From Erythrocercus mccallii (Eukaryota > Chordata > Aves > Passeriformes > Dicruridae): a stretch of 64,000 nt of DNA. The DNA lies in NCBI GenBank assembly GCA_013397435.1, contig VZRG01000359.1, positions 448,785-512,784 on the forward strand, read 5' to 3'. Below are positions 50,714 to 63,161 of this stretch, piece after piece. The stretch's first letter is position 1. Each line of letters starts with the position of its first letter. The notes below the pieces were generated by a model. The model was not told the origin of the DNA. It searched no databases and saw only the letters and a program-made list of their open reading frames with translations. A program made the translations under genes and the position numbers.

Positions 50714-51460
50714 TGTCTTGGTTGGAAAGACAGGTATCTGCTAGGGAAAGCTGGAGCTCCCCTTGGAATGGAGAATGTTAACCCACTTGCTCCAAATTAT
50801 TATCATTTTGCAATTAGGGGCTTTCAGGCAAATATATGGGAATAGGAATAACAGTTCTTTACTAGGAATATTAAAAAATACAAATGTAGTAATACAAAAA
50901 ATAAGCAAACAAAGAAACAAAAATCCTAGAAACACTGACAGAGTCAGAAATACAACTTGGCACCCTGTTGGGTGTTAGAAGAGCAGTCCAAATAAATCCT
51001 CCTGGAGTAACAGATGTGGTTCTGTTGGAGTAGAGATGATCCTGTAGAAAAGGTCCAGTGGTGATGAGATGGGTCCCGTCTTCCTCTAGAATCCAGTGGA
51101 AAAACCGGATATCTGGTGTTCCTGAGTCTCGGTTTTTAATCTAGGTAGGAACAGTTGGCTCCCCACACTGGGTGGAGCATCTCACAAGGGGATGATGTAA
51201 TGTTTTCAGTTATGTGGTGAGCCTTAATGGCCCATTAATAGGAGATATCCCCTTGGAGGGAGGACTGGTCATGGAAGAGATAAGGAACATTGCTCCACCT
51301 GGTTTTAACAGCTGGCCCATTAACAGAAGGCACCCGCCCCCTCCCCCCTGGAGTTATGAGGAATGGGTTATACAAGAGATAAAGAAAACATCTCCCAAAC
51401 CAGTTTCAACAGATGGAAAATAGAATAAACTTTTTTGGTTACATATTGCAACCCAAGACA
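50714..51460 (-). mobile_element. Solo LTR of an endogenous retrovirus, ERVL-like, with 5-bp target duplication
   Basis: The 747-bp unit is bounded by the exact direct repeat GAACC (50709-50713 and 51461-51465). Its termini are perfect inverted repeats, TGTCTTGG and CCAAGACA. It matches an LTR type I recall as abundant in songbird genomes (recurrent GGCCCATTAA and CAGTTCTTTACTAGG motifs); the family name is unverified. Five-base duplications fit ERVL (class III). Orientation is less certain: the minus strand has a TTAAAAA TATA-like site near 51135 and an AGTAAA poly-A-like signal near 50860, so I favour minus. Three GGCCCATTAA-type or TGGCCCATTAA copies show internal repetition. No internal retroviral genes remain. 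Confidence 0.9.
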
Positions 51461-51504
51461 GAACCCTAAAAATTAAAGCACATTCCTGTAAAGGTAAAGA
51501 GGGG

Positions 51505-51840
51505 ACCATATCTGTGTATATAAATATATGAGGAGGATCCAAGAGGATAGAGTCAGGCTCTTCTTGGTGGTGCCAAGTAACAGGACAAGAGACAATGGGC
51601 AGAAACTGATTCGCAGAAAGCTCCACCTGAACATGAGGAAGAAATTCTTTACTGTTTGAGTGAGCATGCATTGGAACAAATTGCCCAGAGAGATTATGGA
51701 GTCTCCCTGACTGGAGATATTCAAGAAGCATCTGGATGCAATCCTGTGCATTGTGCTCTAGCATGACCCTGCTTGAGGAGGGAGGTGGGACCAGATGATC
51801 TACTGTGGACCCTTAAAGCCTTATGCATTCTGTGATTCTC
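51505..51840 (+). mobile_element. CR1 LINE fragment, 3' end, sense
   Basis: The CR1 order is clear: GTGTATATAAATATATGAGG, GGACAAGAGACAATGGGCAG, GAGGAAGAAATTCTTTACTG, GCATTGGAACAAATTGCCCA, GAGATATTCAAGAAGCATCT, TGACCCTGCTTGAGGAGGGA, GGACCAGATGATCTACTG, ending ATTCTGTGATTCTC. It is 5'-truncated and starts about 40 bp beyond the adjacent LTR's target duplication. The LTR did not split this copy, since no CR1 sequence is visible on its other side. Confidence 0.93.
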
Positions 51841-54800
51841 TAATGCAGTTCTCTTCTTGGTTTATGGCTTACAGAGATAGGGAAGTGCTACAGTATAGCT
51901 TTTGCTGCATGATTTTGCTACAGTCATGATGATACAGGGAAGAATAGTGAGATTTGCCTCTGTGTTTGCTTTGATGTGAATTAATGTCCTCACCTGATAG
52001 TTTGATCAGCATTTAGGCCCAATATCAAGAACCCTTCCGTGGTGGGACAAGAGAGTTCAGTGAGCCACAGGATTTTGCCTCCAGGTCCGAGCTTTGGGCA
52101 TCTCTGACTTCAGTGTCAGAGTTGATGGAGTTGCTTAAGTCACTGGTTCTGGTTCATGTGAGCTCAGTAATGAAACAGCTGGAGTTGTTTGTTTTCAGTT
52201 CTTTATTTTGCTGCTGGACTTCATTTCTCAGCTGCATTTTAAGAATCTGCTCTAGCAGAGACCCTGTAATCCTCTTCACCAGCTAACAATTCTGCAAAAA
52301 GCTTTTTATTCCTTCAGACTATTCTGTCGAGTTACTTCTCCAGTTTTCATGAAAAAGATTGTTAGCCTTACATACTCTCAAATGTGAGAAGGAGCTCGTG
52401 TTCCTTAACCTGCTGGAAGACAGCATAGTACATCCACTTCAGGATAAGTAAACACAGGGCACCAAAAAGAGGAGCAAGCTTGATAAAACCCATTAATACA
52501 TGTTGTAGGGGAAAACAAACCTTCTCAAAATGGGATTTCATTGTTGTGTTTTCTCTATATTCACATTTCTTGTAACTCTGTGCTCTTAACAGTAGTGGAG
52601 TCTGCACTTTTGTGCTTCAGTGGAAGGAAAAAAGCCTCTCTGGTTGTGGAGAACAGCACAAGGGAGTGCACCATCATTACTGGGCCTGGAACAAATGATA
52701 TTAACCATTAGGGGAAATGATACCATGATTGTTTCTGCATGAGGCAGGGTTGTGGTGGTGTGTGGAGCAGTTAGATTTCATGATAGCAGTTATCATGTTC
52801 TTCTGTACTAATTTTGATGCTATATTTCACCAAGTGAGAAGTAATGACAGCCGAATTTAAATGGCTTTTTAATCAAAAAGATAAATCTCTTGGTAAAACA
52901 GTGTTCCAGAGACAGTATGTGTCTGTGGAAGTTCCAGGTTGAATGACATATGCATAATCACTTGATCTAGACTACAGAAAGTTTGAAAACTGTTAGCAGT
53001 AGCATTCAAAGACCTCTATATATCAGTTTAAGAGAATCTCCATTCCTCATATCCTAATTGCCACGACGAGAGCATGCAAAGTTTTACTGCTTTGTTGTGG
53101 TTTCTTTGTGAAGATATGATGTGACTTACGATCATTAATCAATGATTCGTAATCCAAAAACCCATCAGGTACATTTGCTGGGAATCATTCATCTATATAA
53201 TGAGAAGCACAGTAACAGAAGTCATTACAGTCACAGCTGAGTGGTTAGAAGTTGCTGCCTCTCAGCTGCTAAGTATCTTACCTCCACTGAGAAAAAGTGC
53301 AACTGAGTACGTGCTGCACCTTCCAGTGCAAAGTAGGATGGGTTTCCATGAATCCTGCTTCACACATCAGGTTATTCCTGTGTTCCTATAACTGCATTAA
53401 GCTTGAGAGCATGCATGACAGTCACTGAGTTTCAGTTGATGGCATGTACCTGTAAAGTATTGCAAGAATTTGCAGTTGGTCATTTCCTTATGCCCTAAAA
53501 ATGTTTAAAAGTAAGATTAATTCATATTTCAGTGTGGGTGAATATAGAATTTTTTACTGTGGTCCTGCAAATCAGTGGTTTAAATCAGAAACATGAGGCC
53601 TGGCTTGGTTTGAATTCCTTCTGCAGCCCTACACGATGCACCTCAGTGTTGGTGGAACTTATCTTTCCAATAGCATTGTAAAAAATGGAATGCAAGGGTA
53701 AGAAAGACCTGAACACCACTTGCCCCTGTGAACAATGACCAATTAAATTCTGTCTTAACTCACTGTGGGTTATCCTTAAATCTGTACAGAGGCTGGGGAA
53801 AAGATATTTAGCAATCAGTAGCATACAGTCCCATTTCTTCTGGAGTTTTATAGTACCATTACTGCATCTTTCTTCTGATGGAGCTGGAAGGGACCAGAAG
53901 GCTTTTGGTACACAGGAAAACACCACTATGGTAATTACATTTGGCTTGTGGCATTACATGAAACATATGACTCGCCTGCAGAACTTGAAGCAGGTGAGTG
54001 ACCTGAGGTGCAAATGCTATACCAAAAAGGAAGGCGAGGGTGAAGGGACAGAGGATAATTTTAGAGTCTTATGCCTGTATTCTAGTTGCAGTTCCAGCTG
54101 GTTTTCCTCTGGGTTTACTGCAGGATGTTTGAAAAAAGTGGCTCCTTGTTAATCTCAGGCAGTTTCTATGATTGATGATTCCCCTTAATCATAAAAAGAA
54201 CACATTTGTGTTTCTGCTTAATTTGTGTCTATTTCCTGCTTTATTATTGCAATAATGATTTATTGTCTTAAATTATGGAAGTTTATAACCTGTCAGCCTT
54301 TTTTGGAGGTTGAAGCTGGATGCTCTGTCATGTGAATGAGCTTCATCCAAGTGACAGTCTGCTCCTAAAATATTTCATTGAAACCCAAACATAACACAAC
54401 AGTAAAAGATAGTATATGGTTGGTGCATTATTTCTTAATTTAATTAAAATAGAGAGCATGAGCAAATTTTTCATGCTTCACATGAACAAAATTAATCTAG
54501 TCTGGACTCTACTGGTCTTCACATAATATCAGTTAGACTAAAAAATAAAAAAAGAAGCATTCAGAGGAGAGTAACCCAAGTTGTCACAGTGCAGTACAGG
54601 AAGATGGGTGAAGAAATGGTAGAGAGAGGAAATTCCTGGCACTTAACTGAAGGCAAGCTATGTTTTTACTAATTTCTGCTCTCCTAAAATGTCCTGCTGT
54701 TGCTCCAGTCCCTCAGGCAACCTACAGAATATTCCTGCATGAACTGATGCCTAAGTAGCACCAGGAAGGATAGAAAAGACAATGGCTCAAGTATGAATAG

Positions 54801-55017
54801 CTGCACTGTTAACAATGGAAAATTTGTCACAAAGAAGGCAAACCAGATGCTACTACTGAGTATGCAGCCGTGATTCTTCAGGAGTAATTTGAGCCAGTCT
54901 GATACCTGGCAGGGGAGTTCTTGTTTCAGGCTGGCACATGGATATGCAAGGCAGTAGTTTGGGCACGTTTTAGCTGAGTATCCAGAAGTTGTTTCTGAGT
55001 GCAAAATCTGTTAGGCC
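51841..55017. other. Intron sequence with no recognised gene or transposon
   Basis: AT-rich. Open frames of about 110 codons on the minus strand (53585-53926 and 54684-55004) show no domain and no splice context. Confidence 0.5.
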
Positions 55018-55203
55018 AGCTGTTCCCAAATGGTTTGGGTTTGTGCCTCTGTTTTTGATGGTGAACTCACCCCAGCCAAGCTTACGACCCTAAAGACTAA
55101 CATAAACAATCACATCTCTGTCAGGCTTGCGACCCCACTCTGTGTGGCTGTGACCCTGCTGGAGGTTACAACCCCCGGGCTGGGAATTGTTGGGGTGGGC
55201 TGT
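55018..55203. mobile_element. Possible hAT/Charlie-like short DNA transposon relic
   Basis: The left end CAGCTGTTCCCAAATGG and the reverse complement of the right end (CAGCCCACCCCAACAATTCC, then CAG) share the CAGC...TTCCCA pattern of hAT terminal repeats. The interior repeats GCGACCC/ACGACCC/GTGACCC-type motifs, as in Charlie-type non-autonomous elements. I could not find an 8-bp target duplication, so this is a weak call. Confidence 0.3.
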
Positions 55204-55439
55204 CAGATAGTCCTGCTGGGCGAGCACTGATATGCCACATCCAGGCCAGGATCATCACAACAAATGCCTTCAGATCTCAGTAATTTGTAGGCCCCTGCCA
55301 CCAGTCTGAGAGTGCAGCTTATTAGAGCTGACATGTCACTTTGGTACATCAGGAACATCTCAGAGATCAAAAGGTCATAGTCCTCCCACGCTGCTGCAGT
55401 CTTTCTTCATGAACTCGCCTCTCTGTCTTACTTCCCCAC

Positions 55440-55560
55440 CAGTTGGCTGGCAGCGAGCCCTGGCGCCCTCGTGGCGTGGCTGACTCGGCCACGGCTGCTG
55501 GATGGGTACCAGCTGCAGCTTCTGCCACAAGCCACCCTTTCCGAAACTGTTCTCCCTGAA
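55440..55560 (+). other. CpG-dense patch with an acceptor-like site and open frame
   Basis: Seven CpGs occur in 120 bp, unlike the surrounding intron. TTACTTCCCCACCAG ends at 55442. The sequence after it stays open for 38 codons (starting LAGSEPWRPRGVADSA) to TGA at 55557-55559. No family is recognised. It may be a lncRNA or alternative terminal exon, a regulatory patch, or chance. Confidence 0.25.
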
Positions 55561-58500
55561 TGCTCCTTGCCTTAATGGAAGGATTGATGTCTGTCTCTGC
55601 TGAAATAATTAAATGTTACATTCAAAGTAATTAAAAGCTATATAGGGCAGTGCTAGTGGAGATGGGCTAAGCCTTCCCCTATATTTTGTAAAACTAATTC
55701 TGTTTTTCATGTACTGATGTATATGAGTGCAGTCTTAGGGATGTAGGATGGAGAAATAAACAGAAGGTAGCCTTGTGTTATGGCTGGTGTAGCCTACAAG
55801 GGCTAAGGGTTTGATAAGCCATGCAAACAGCCTTTTTACCATAAAATGACAAGTTACAGATGTCCTAATTAAACATCTGATTTTTAAGCGTTGTTCTGCC
55901 ACAATTTTAAGTGGAGTTTATAAACAGAATAAAAAGTAGATTTCAAATTTGTTCTTTTGGAAGTGTTCATTACCATAATGGAAAGTAGTAACATTTTAAT
56001 AGCTGACTGTTAGTCCAAGGCCGGTGACAATAATTTACAGGCTGGAAGTTTGACAGTGGCATTGTTTTATAAATCCAACAACTGGAGGAGCCTGCAGCAG
56101 GTGATTTATTTCTACTTACAGTTTTGTCAGGTCCTGAAAATTGCCAATGATGACAAGAAGGAAAGAGGAGGATATGATGCAGAAAAATATTAAAATAGCC
56201 TGTCATTTGGATTAAAACCTGCATTGCTTAAAATTAGCCCAGAATTCAATCTGCACAAGTCTAGTTTCAGAGCTCTATGTGGAGTGCTTTGTTTAAGGAT
56301 GTTGCTGCATTGATTTTCTGTCAGGCGGGGGCATAGAAAGCATTACACTGAAAACGAGAACAGCAAAGTCAAGGTGTGGACTGGTAAGCCACTCAAAGTA
56401 AATGGTCAAAATTCTGATGTAACTGGTTGCTGTACATGTACTGTAAAAAAGAAAAAATAGTTTGAAACTTTGCATCTGTAATTTGATCGTCCCTTAAATG
56501 CCAATTACACATCAGAAAATGGAGCATAAAGTCTCCTCCATCTGTCCAGGTTGGATTTGATGCACAATGGAGCATATCTAATTCATAGTACCTCTTAGGT
56601 AATCAGATTAATATCTCTCAAACTGAATTTACCCTTTTGATAGTGAGTCTTTCATATGCTGTGTTTCACATGTCACATTCTGTTGAAGCTCTGTGGCTTT
56701 TCAGTAGTTTCCTTGAAATCTATATGTGGTACATCTGCCCTCTTTTGAGCTGTTTTTGGGACACGCATCAATTAGATGTGTTTCCGGCACTCTCTCAATG
56801 GCATAGTTTCCCTGGAGTCAAAAACTGCTCCAAAAACTGAGATCATTTGTTTAATGTAAAAGCAAAAGGGTATGGAACTACAATTTCAGGCTTCAACAGC
56901 TATACTTCTGTAGCTTTGAAGGAACGGGGAAAATTTTTGATGTCTTACACACAAAATAAATAAATTCTTCTGTTCTTAAAATATCTGATTCCATCCATTT
57001 TTTTGCTTCCCTTGCTTATCTTTCAATTTTTATTATTTCTTTTTAATAATAAATTTTTGACTTGTCAGATTTCATTGTTTATTGGTTTTGCTTAGAGAAC
57101 CAGAAGGCTGAATTTTGTAATTTAGGTCTAAGGAAGAACTGTAAATTATGCAGGATGGTGCATAATTAAAATTTATTATAAGCGGTCTGAATACAGAATT
57201 CTGTTCAAAGTGTTTGAAGCTTTTGGCTCTAAGACATTCTGGGAATTTGTACTGTATAGGAGGTCCTATATTTTTTCAAGTAAACTGAAAGCATGAAAAA
57301 AATCCCGTGTTCAACCAAATTTCTTCCAGCCTGCATCTGCAGTGGGCTTTTCACTGAGATTTTGAAACAAGTCCTCAATGATCTTTGCTTGCTGTATATT
57401 TGTTCATTACGTGGGGTGCTTTTGATGTGCAGCAACTAGAGAAGTTATAAGAAATTAAACCAGAAATTTTGGTGCTAGCTAGCTCCATGCAGTCCAGTAG
57501 TGCTCAAAGCCATCCTGAAGGCAGAAGAATCTAGGCAAATTGCTGATCATCAAGCCACAGCCAGAGTAGGGACATTCTCACAGGAAACCAGAGCAAGCCA
57601 GTTTGGAACAGAACAATGATGCAGTTAGAGGAGGATCAACACCAACCCTTTTAGTTGTCTGACACTGCTGTGCCAAATTATTTGCTAATGGGGACTTGCT
57701 TCTTAAACAAAAATATTCAATGTTTGCTCTTGTGTGTTTCTGTGTGAGTCAGGCAATGCAGACCACTTCCAAAGATCAGTAGGAGGGTTTAATAATAAGC
57801 TGAAATGCCTGTTGCCTGACCTGTGGTTACTGATCCCAGGTAATACTTGATCACAAGAAACAACAGTATGCATTTCAGCAGGGTAACAGCTGAAATCCTT
57901 GCTGATGGGATTTGACAAGCTCATTTGTGCTGAAGCCTGAGCTGCCATGTCTTTCATTTACTGTTGTTTATGCTATGAAATACGACGTGTTGTCTCCCTT
58001 TGGCCTACAGTCACATCTCGGTGGCAGTAAACATTTGCCTCAAGTACCAAATTCTTTGGTCCAGTCATCATCAGCATCTGCTGCTGAATGATCTTTCATA
58101 AATACCATCCAGCATGCTTTTCCCTTGCTGTCCCCTCTGTTTTAACTTCAGTCTGATAATGTTGATGTTTTGTTTTGAGACTTGAAACAAGGCTTGTCAT
58201 GTTTGAGATTTATGCTTCCCACTGAAAACTGCTACCCAGGGAACGATGAGTGACTAAGAAGATGGGCCTGCAGGGGTTTTTTGAGCTTTAGAAGTCTGTA
58301 AATATTTTCTTGTTAATGTTTGTAGGAATGAGGTTTAGGACAAACTTTAGTGCCTTCAAGCTAGTAGAGTGCCTGTCAGTGACCAAATCTGAATCTCAAG
58401 AGGAAAAGTTCACAGTGGGTTCAACTAAAAATGCCAAAAACCTCATGGAGCCTTTAGTTTGTTGTTTTGAGTGTGCACCAGAATCATGGAAACTAACAAA

Positions 58501-61500
58501 GACTGATGACATTATTTTCCTCCAGGTTAGTATGAGATAACTCTGAACAGCATGGGATCAACATGCCAAGTCCTTGTCTTGGCTTACCACCCAAAACTGC
58601 CCAGTTCTGCTTTTCCTGAGGGTGCATCTGCTTCTTAGTCAGCACTGTGATGGTCATGTGAGCTAGTGTGAAATGAGCTGTTGGGATCCAGAGGGTTCCA
58701 GCAAGCAGATGAATCACAGAGGCAGAGAGGTCAGCACAGCATAATCTTTCTAGTATTTAACACACACAGTGTAGATATATCTTGAGATGAACCTGTCTCC
58801 AGTTAAAATGGAGTGCCTGGATGAGAAGATCCTATGAGTGAGAGGAGGTTCTATCACCTTAATGCCATTCTGACAGTGTAAAATACTTGGAAAACTTATT
58901 TTAATGAGCTGTGGATTTTCCTTAGGGATACCTTGTTTTCCTCCCTTGTTCTAATAAGGTATTTGTGTCCTGTAGGCTGAATAGTAATTGAAGGCAACTT
59001 CAGTGGTATGTAATATGTACATATGCAATATAGGGCAACTTTGACTTTATAGGTTCAGCCCAGGATTTGGTGGTTCTTGCTAAGGTGGTAAAAGGTCACC
59101 TGCATTTTGGTGTAGTGCAGTTTTGAATCAAAAGCATTTTAAACAAATAAATAAAGTAATGATTGCAACTTTGTGTCTGTAAAACAGTGGATTTTCAGCA
59201 AATTTCAACAGAATAAAGTACTTACTTTGACTGTGCTAAAAATTTTTGTGACAACTGATATGAATGAAAACAAAAATGTGTTTTATCAGAAGCAGCATGT
59301 GCTGTGGAAATGTGTTTTTGCTGGTACAATAAAAATCTTCAACACAAAAAAGAGACAAAGCTGAGGTTCTTGATCATAACTAGACACATGTTACACAAAA
59401 TAACATCTGGGTTATTATCCGAATGTTTCTTTTTTTTCTTTCTCTCACCATTCTTGCACCCTTCAATCTAAACATATGTTGTTTTGCAAGGTTTTACTTT
59501 TGCTAAACCAGCAAAGAATAAAACAAAACCATAACTGTTTCCCCGTGAGCCCCGCTTCTTAGTTCCATATGAAATTACATGGTGTTTGTCTTGCATTTTG
59601 CATAGCTACCTTTGGTACCTGTGGTAGTGGTCTGCCATATTCTAATTGCTCTGATAAACAATACCTTGCCAGTGATTGCCTTGCATACAGTGGTGAGCAA
59701 TTCCTACACTCAATGGTGCCATTGAAAATGTTTGCGTGATTGCTGTCCAGTTCCAGCAGTTTAATTGCTAATGATGTGTTATTACTTCAGAATTTAATAG
59801 CTGTTTCTGGTTATGATAGAGTTGGTTTAAACCTGCAAGATTTTTAAAACTGCATTCGTTGCTTCCTCTTTGCAGTGCGGTTTCCTCCTTTGCTGCTTTC
59901 AAAACATTGTGGTCCGGGGTGTTGGGTGAGGTGACATGTCCTATTTACACCCAATTGGAAAAGACTGCGTCATGGGCACATGAAGCTCTGTGAGGTTTTC
60001 TTAGTTCAGACACTCAGATGTGGCTTCCTGTCATCGCTGATTGCTTACTTTGAATGCTAAAATAATCTTGCTACCTTTGGTATTATTGTCTGAACCTTAA
60101 GAAAAGGACAGGCATAGATTTTAATGTTATCTCAGGGGGCTGTCTGCTGTGGAACGAGCATGGCGATCATCAAAACATTACATGGCATACACTCCCTCAT
60201 AGCTAGCCTCAGAAGAAAGCCTTTTTTTTTGTCTTATTGGCTGCCTCTGCAGCCTTTTCAGTCTCCTCTCTATCTCCAGGGACACAATTCCATATTGATT
60301 CCAGTTATTGAGGCAGTCACACTCTTGTCGGCACAGAGGTCTTTCAAACAATCAACCAAGACATCAAGACCTAGTGATACCAAGTCACATCAGTAAAAAA
60401 AAGGTAGGAGGGTGTGAATGGAAAATATTTTTTGCCCCTTAGCGTCATAGAATCCTGTGATGCCCTTACTGGCTGTGGTCAGTATAAACTCTTCCAGCCA
60501 GGGCCTTGTGCATTCAGTGTCTGAACTTTAGTGTAGCTGAACTGAACTGTAGCCCTGAGTGTCTCACTGTCAGCTCCAAGTGGTGATAATTTTGTTCTTC
60601 CAATTTTGTCTTCATCTGTCTTGACCAAGTGATGGCAACAGAGTTGATAGCAAGTGTTCTTCCTCTTCCCTATTTCCAACAACATTAAAGCTGTCCTGTG
60701 CTTGAAGGTTCTGCCATCAGAATTGTGATAACAGAACAAATAGGCCAGAAAACAAAATGTCAAATGTTTATCTATATCTCTCAATTCACCAGCCCTAAAA
60801 ATGGCCCTGCCATGCTTTCCTGCTATTTCCCAGTTCCTTGAAACAGGAAGCATTAAAACAGCCATATAGTAGATGTGTTTAGTGGAGAGCTTGCAATCAA
60901 CTGTTTATCTGATGGGACTACAAAGTTCAACATACAAAACAGTGTCATTCATTGTTTATCCTCAGAGTTTTGGTAGAAATGTGTCAAACACAGCTCAACA
61001 GAGTTGCTGCAGCCTACCTGTTTGAAAGCAGCTAGTGATTTGAGGTATCTCAGGTTCTGGAGTCTATGCTGTGATGGCTAAAATATTTTCTGTTTTGGTT
61101 TTGGATTGTTGTTTTATTTTACAAAATCAAGGATTAAAGAATCAGACCCTTCGCATTAGGCTTCTGGATAAATTGAAGTGCTAAAAAATGTTTTCCTGTA
61201 CTTGTTTTCTTATTTTTAAAATAACTGTACTTTCTTCCCTTGGCCTTTTTTTTTTTTTTCTTTCTGTGGCACTCCTGGTATCACTTTGAGGTTCTTTTGT
61301 GTTTCCTTCTGCATATTTTGGACTGCCTGTTTCTTTCTTTCCATTTACACTCTGAACAATACAGATTGCACAGAGCAGTTGTACTGTCTGTTTCATCAGT
61401 GGTTTTCAAAATCTGGATGGGTAAAGGCTGAGTAAGCTGATCTGAGATAGCTGTCCCAGATACAGGAGGTAGGATGAGAGACCTGAGGTTCCTTCCAGTT

Positions 61501-62280
61501 GGATATATTCTTGGAGCTTATGATGCTATATTTTCATCTGTTCTGTACTTTTCTTTATTAGTCATTTTCTATATATGCTCTTTTGTGTTGTGCTATGTTT
61601 GTTATACCTATTTATCCATTTATACACAAAGTTACACATTTTGACGAATCTCTAATATGTACTGGATCTATTAACTGGGACTCTGTCAAAGGACAGGGAT
61701 CTTAATTCTCCTAATAGCTAATTCCCTAATTATAAGTCTACTTACTTTGATGCTATTAAATGTGCTGATGGCTTGAAGATTATCTTTTCTGTCAACTCCG
61801 GCTAGTAAATACTTAATAAATTTTGAGATGGAATAGTGCTGCTTGAAGGCAGGAGTAGAAAAACATTTTATTTTCTGGAGCCTTCTGTCTGATTTTAGAA
61901 TGTTTTGAAGAGAATTTGAATAAATTCTAGTGGGTTTTTTCCCCCAAATCTGAACTCTGCAAATACGATAATTATTTTCCTCTTGAAATGAGCAATGAAT
62001 TTTTTAATGGAAGAACTACTTTTGTTGGTAAGCCCTAGTTAGTGATTAATAGCATACATACAGACCTAGGATATCCCTAATTTTGGCCTAATAAGAACTC
62101 TGGCCTGCCAAATCTCTTGCAGTACACATCCCCTTGTAACTCACAGCCCACTTCTCTCATATTAATCCCAGGATAACACTAAACTGCCAGTAAGTTACAG
62201 CCCTCAAATGTTGACATTCCTTGAAAAAGTAACTGGGCGTAACATCAGCGATGAACTTACTGTAACTAACCAGATGTAAC
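55561..62280. other. Intron sequence with no recognised gene or transposon
   Basis: AT-rich. It includes an AT-rich hairpin-like stretch near 57026-57054 and poly-T at about 61246-61258. A possible CR1 3'-end trace around 61470-61505 (GAGACCTGAGGTTCCTTCCA) is too short to call. Confidence 0.5.
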
Positions 62281-62319
62281 TGAGGTGTGTTTAAAGAGGT
62301 TCTTTTAAATCACACCTCA
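62281..62319. promoter_or_regulatory. 39-bp inverted repeat with T-box-like half sites
   Basis: The left arm TGAGGTGTGTTTAAA and right arm TTTAAATCACACCTCA pair over 15 bases with one bulged T, around an 8-base spacer. The arms contain AGGTGTG and TCACACCT, the half sites known for T-box factors, facing each other. It could be a binding site or an RNA hairpin. Function is inferred only. Confidence 0.35.
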
Positions 62320-63116
62320 TGGTCAACATTAACATTTTCCTAGCACCTAATATAGGCTAGATGAAAAGAATTTTGGTGCTTTCAAGGTATTGACAGAAAC
62401 AACTTGCCTTCTACTTTCATCTGTAGTTAGGAAAATATTTGCTAAAAACAGGCTGTACTTTTTAATAGATTTTAGTATTACTTTAAGGCACTGAGCTGAG
62501 CTCTCTGCAAACCATAGTCTCTTTCCTCTTGTCCTTGGACTGTTGAAAATACAAGCAATGGTGACACAAGCTGTTCTACTGGCTTATCAGTGTATTTCAG
62601 CCTTGGTCTGGAGACTCCTCATCTCACCACTCAGCTTGGAAGCTCAGGCTCTCATTTAGTCCTTTGCTGAATGTCTAAAGTTGTTGTGAAGGTCATTGAT
62701 GATGTAGATCCTGCAGTATGCAGTGAAACTGATAAGTTGACAAATTCATTTTGCATCAGACTGTGAACTGTCTGGTTATGACATTCAGCTACTACTGACC
62801 TGTACTGGATGCAAACCAGTGACCTAAAGATGAAACATTCCTCCTACAGCCAGTCAGTTTCTTGACTTAGGCCAAACTAATGACCCAACACGAAGACCTG
62901 TATTTCTGTATTTCACTCTATGAACTGAGTGAGAAGTTCCCAGTGACTACAGCCAATAGACCACAGTTTTCTGAACTTTTAGCACTTGGGCACAAAAAGA
63001 TAGGAGAAGTTGCAGCCATTAGCTGCCAGATAGACCTGATTTTCTGGCCATCTCTTACTAACAGCTTCCACCAGCAGGTTCCCTGTGGTTCTAGGCTTAA
63101 GGCCCTGTGTGTGAGA

Positions 63117-63120
<4 letters not shown>
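62320..63120. other. Intron sequence; short match to the 47586-47790 repeat
   Basis: GATGCAAACCAGTGACCTAA (62808-62827) resembles TTTGAACCAGCGACCTAGAT at 47727-47746, suggesting a second relic of the same old repeat family. Nothing else is recognised. Confidence 0.4.

Positions 63121-63158
<38 letters not shown>
63121..63158. repeat. (TG)19 microsatellite
   Basis: Thirty-eight bases of uninterrupted TG, flanked by GACACG and TATCTATATAGG. Histidine-threonine or valine-cysteine repeats in frames over it are artefacts. Confidence 0.97.

Positions 63159-63161
<3 letters not shown>

Noticed and set aside
60446..60480. TCATAGAATCC, reminiscent of the start of an antisense CR1 3' end
   Set aside because: The following sequence does not continue into CR1, so only a few bases match.
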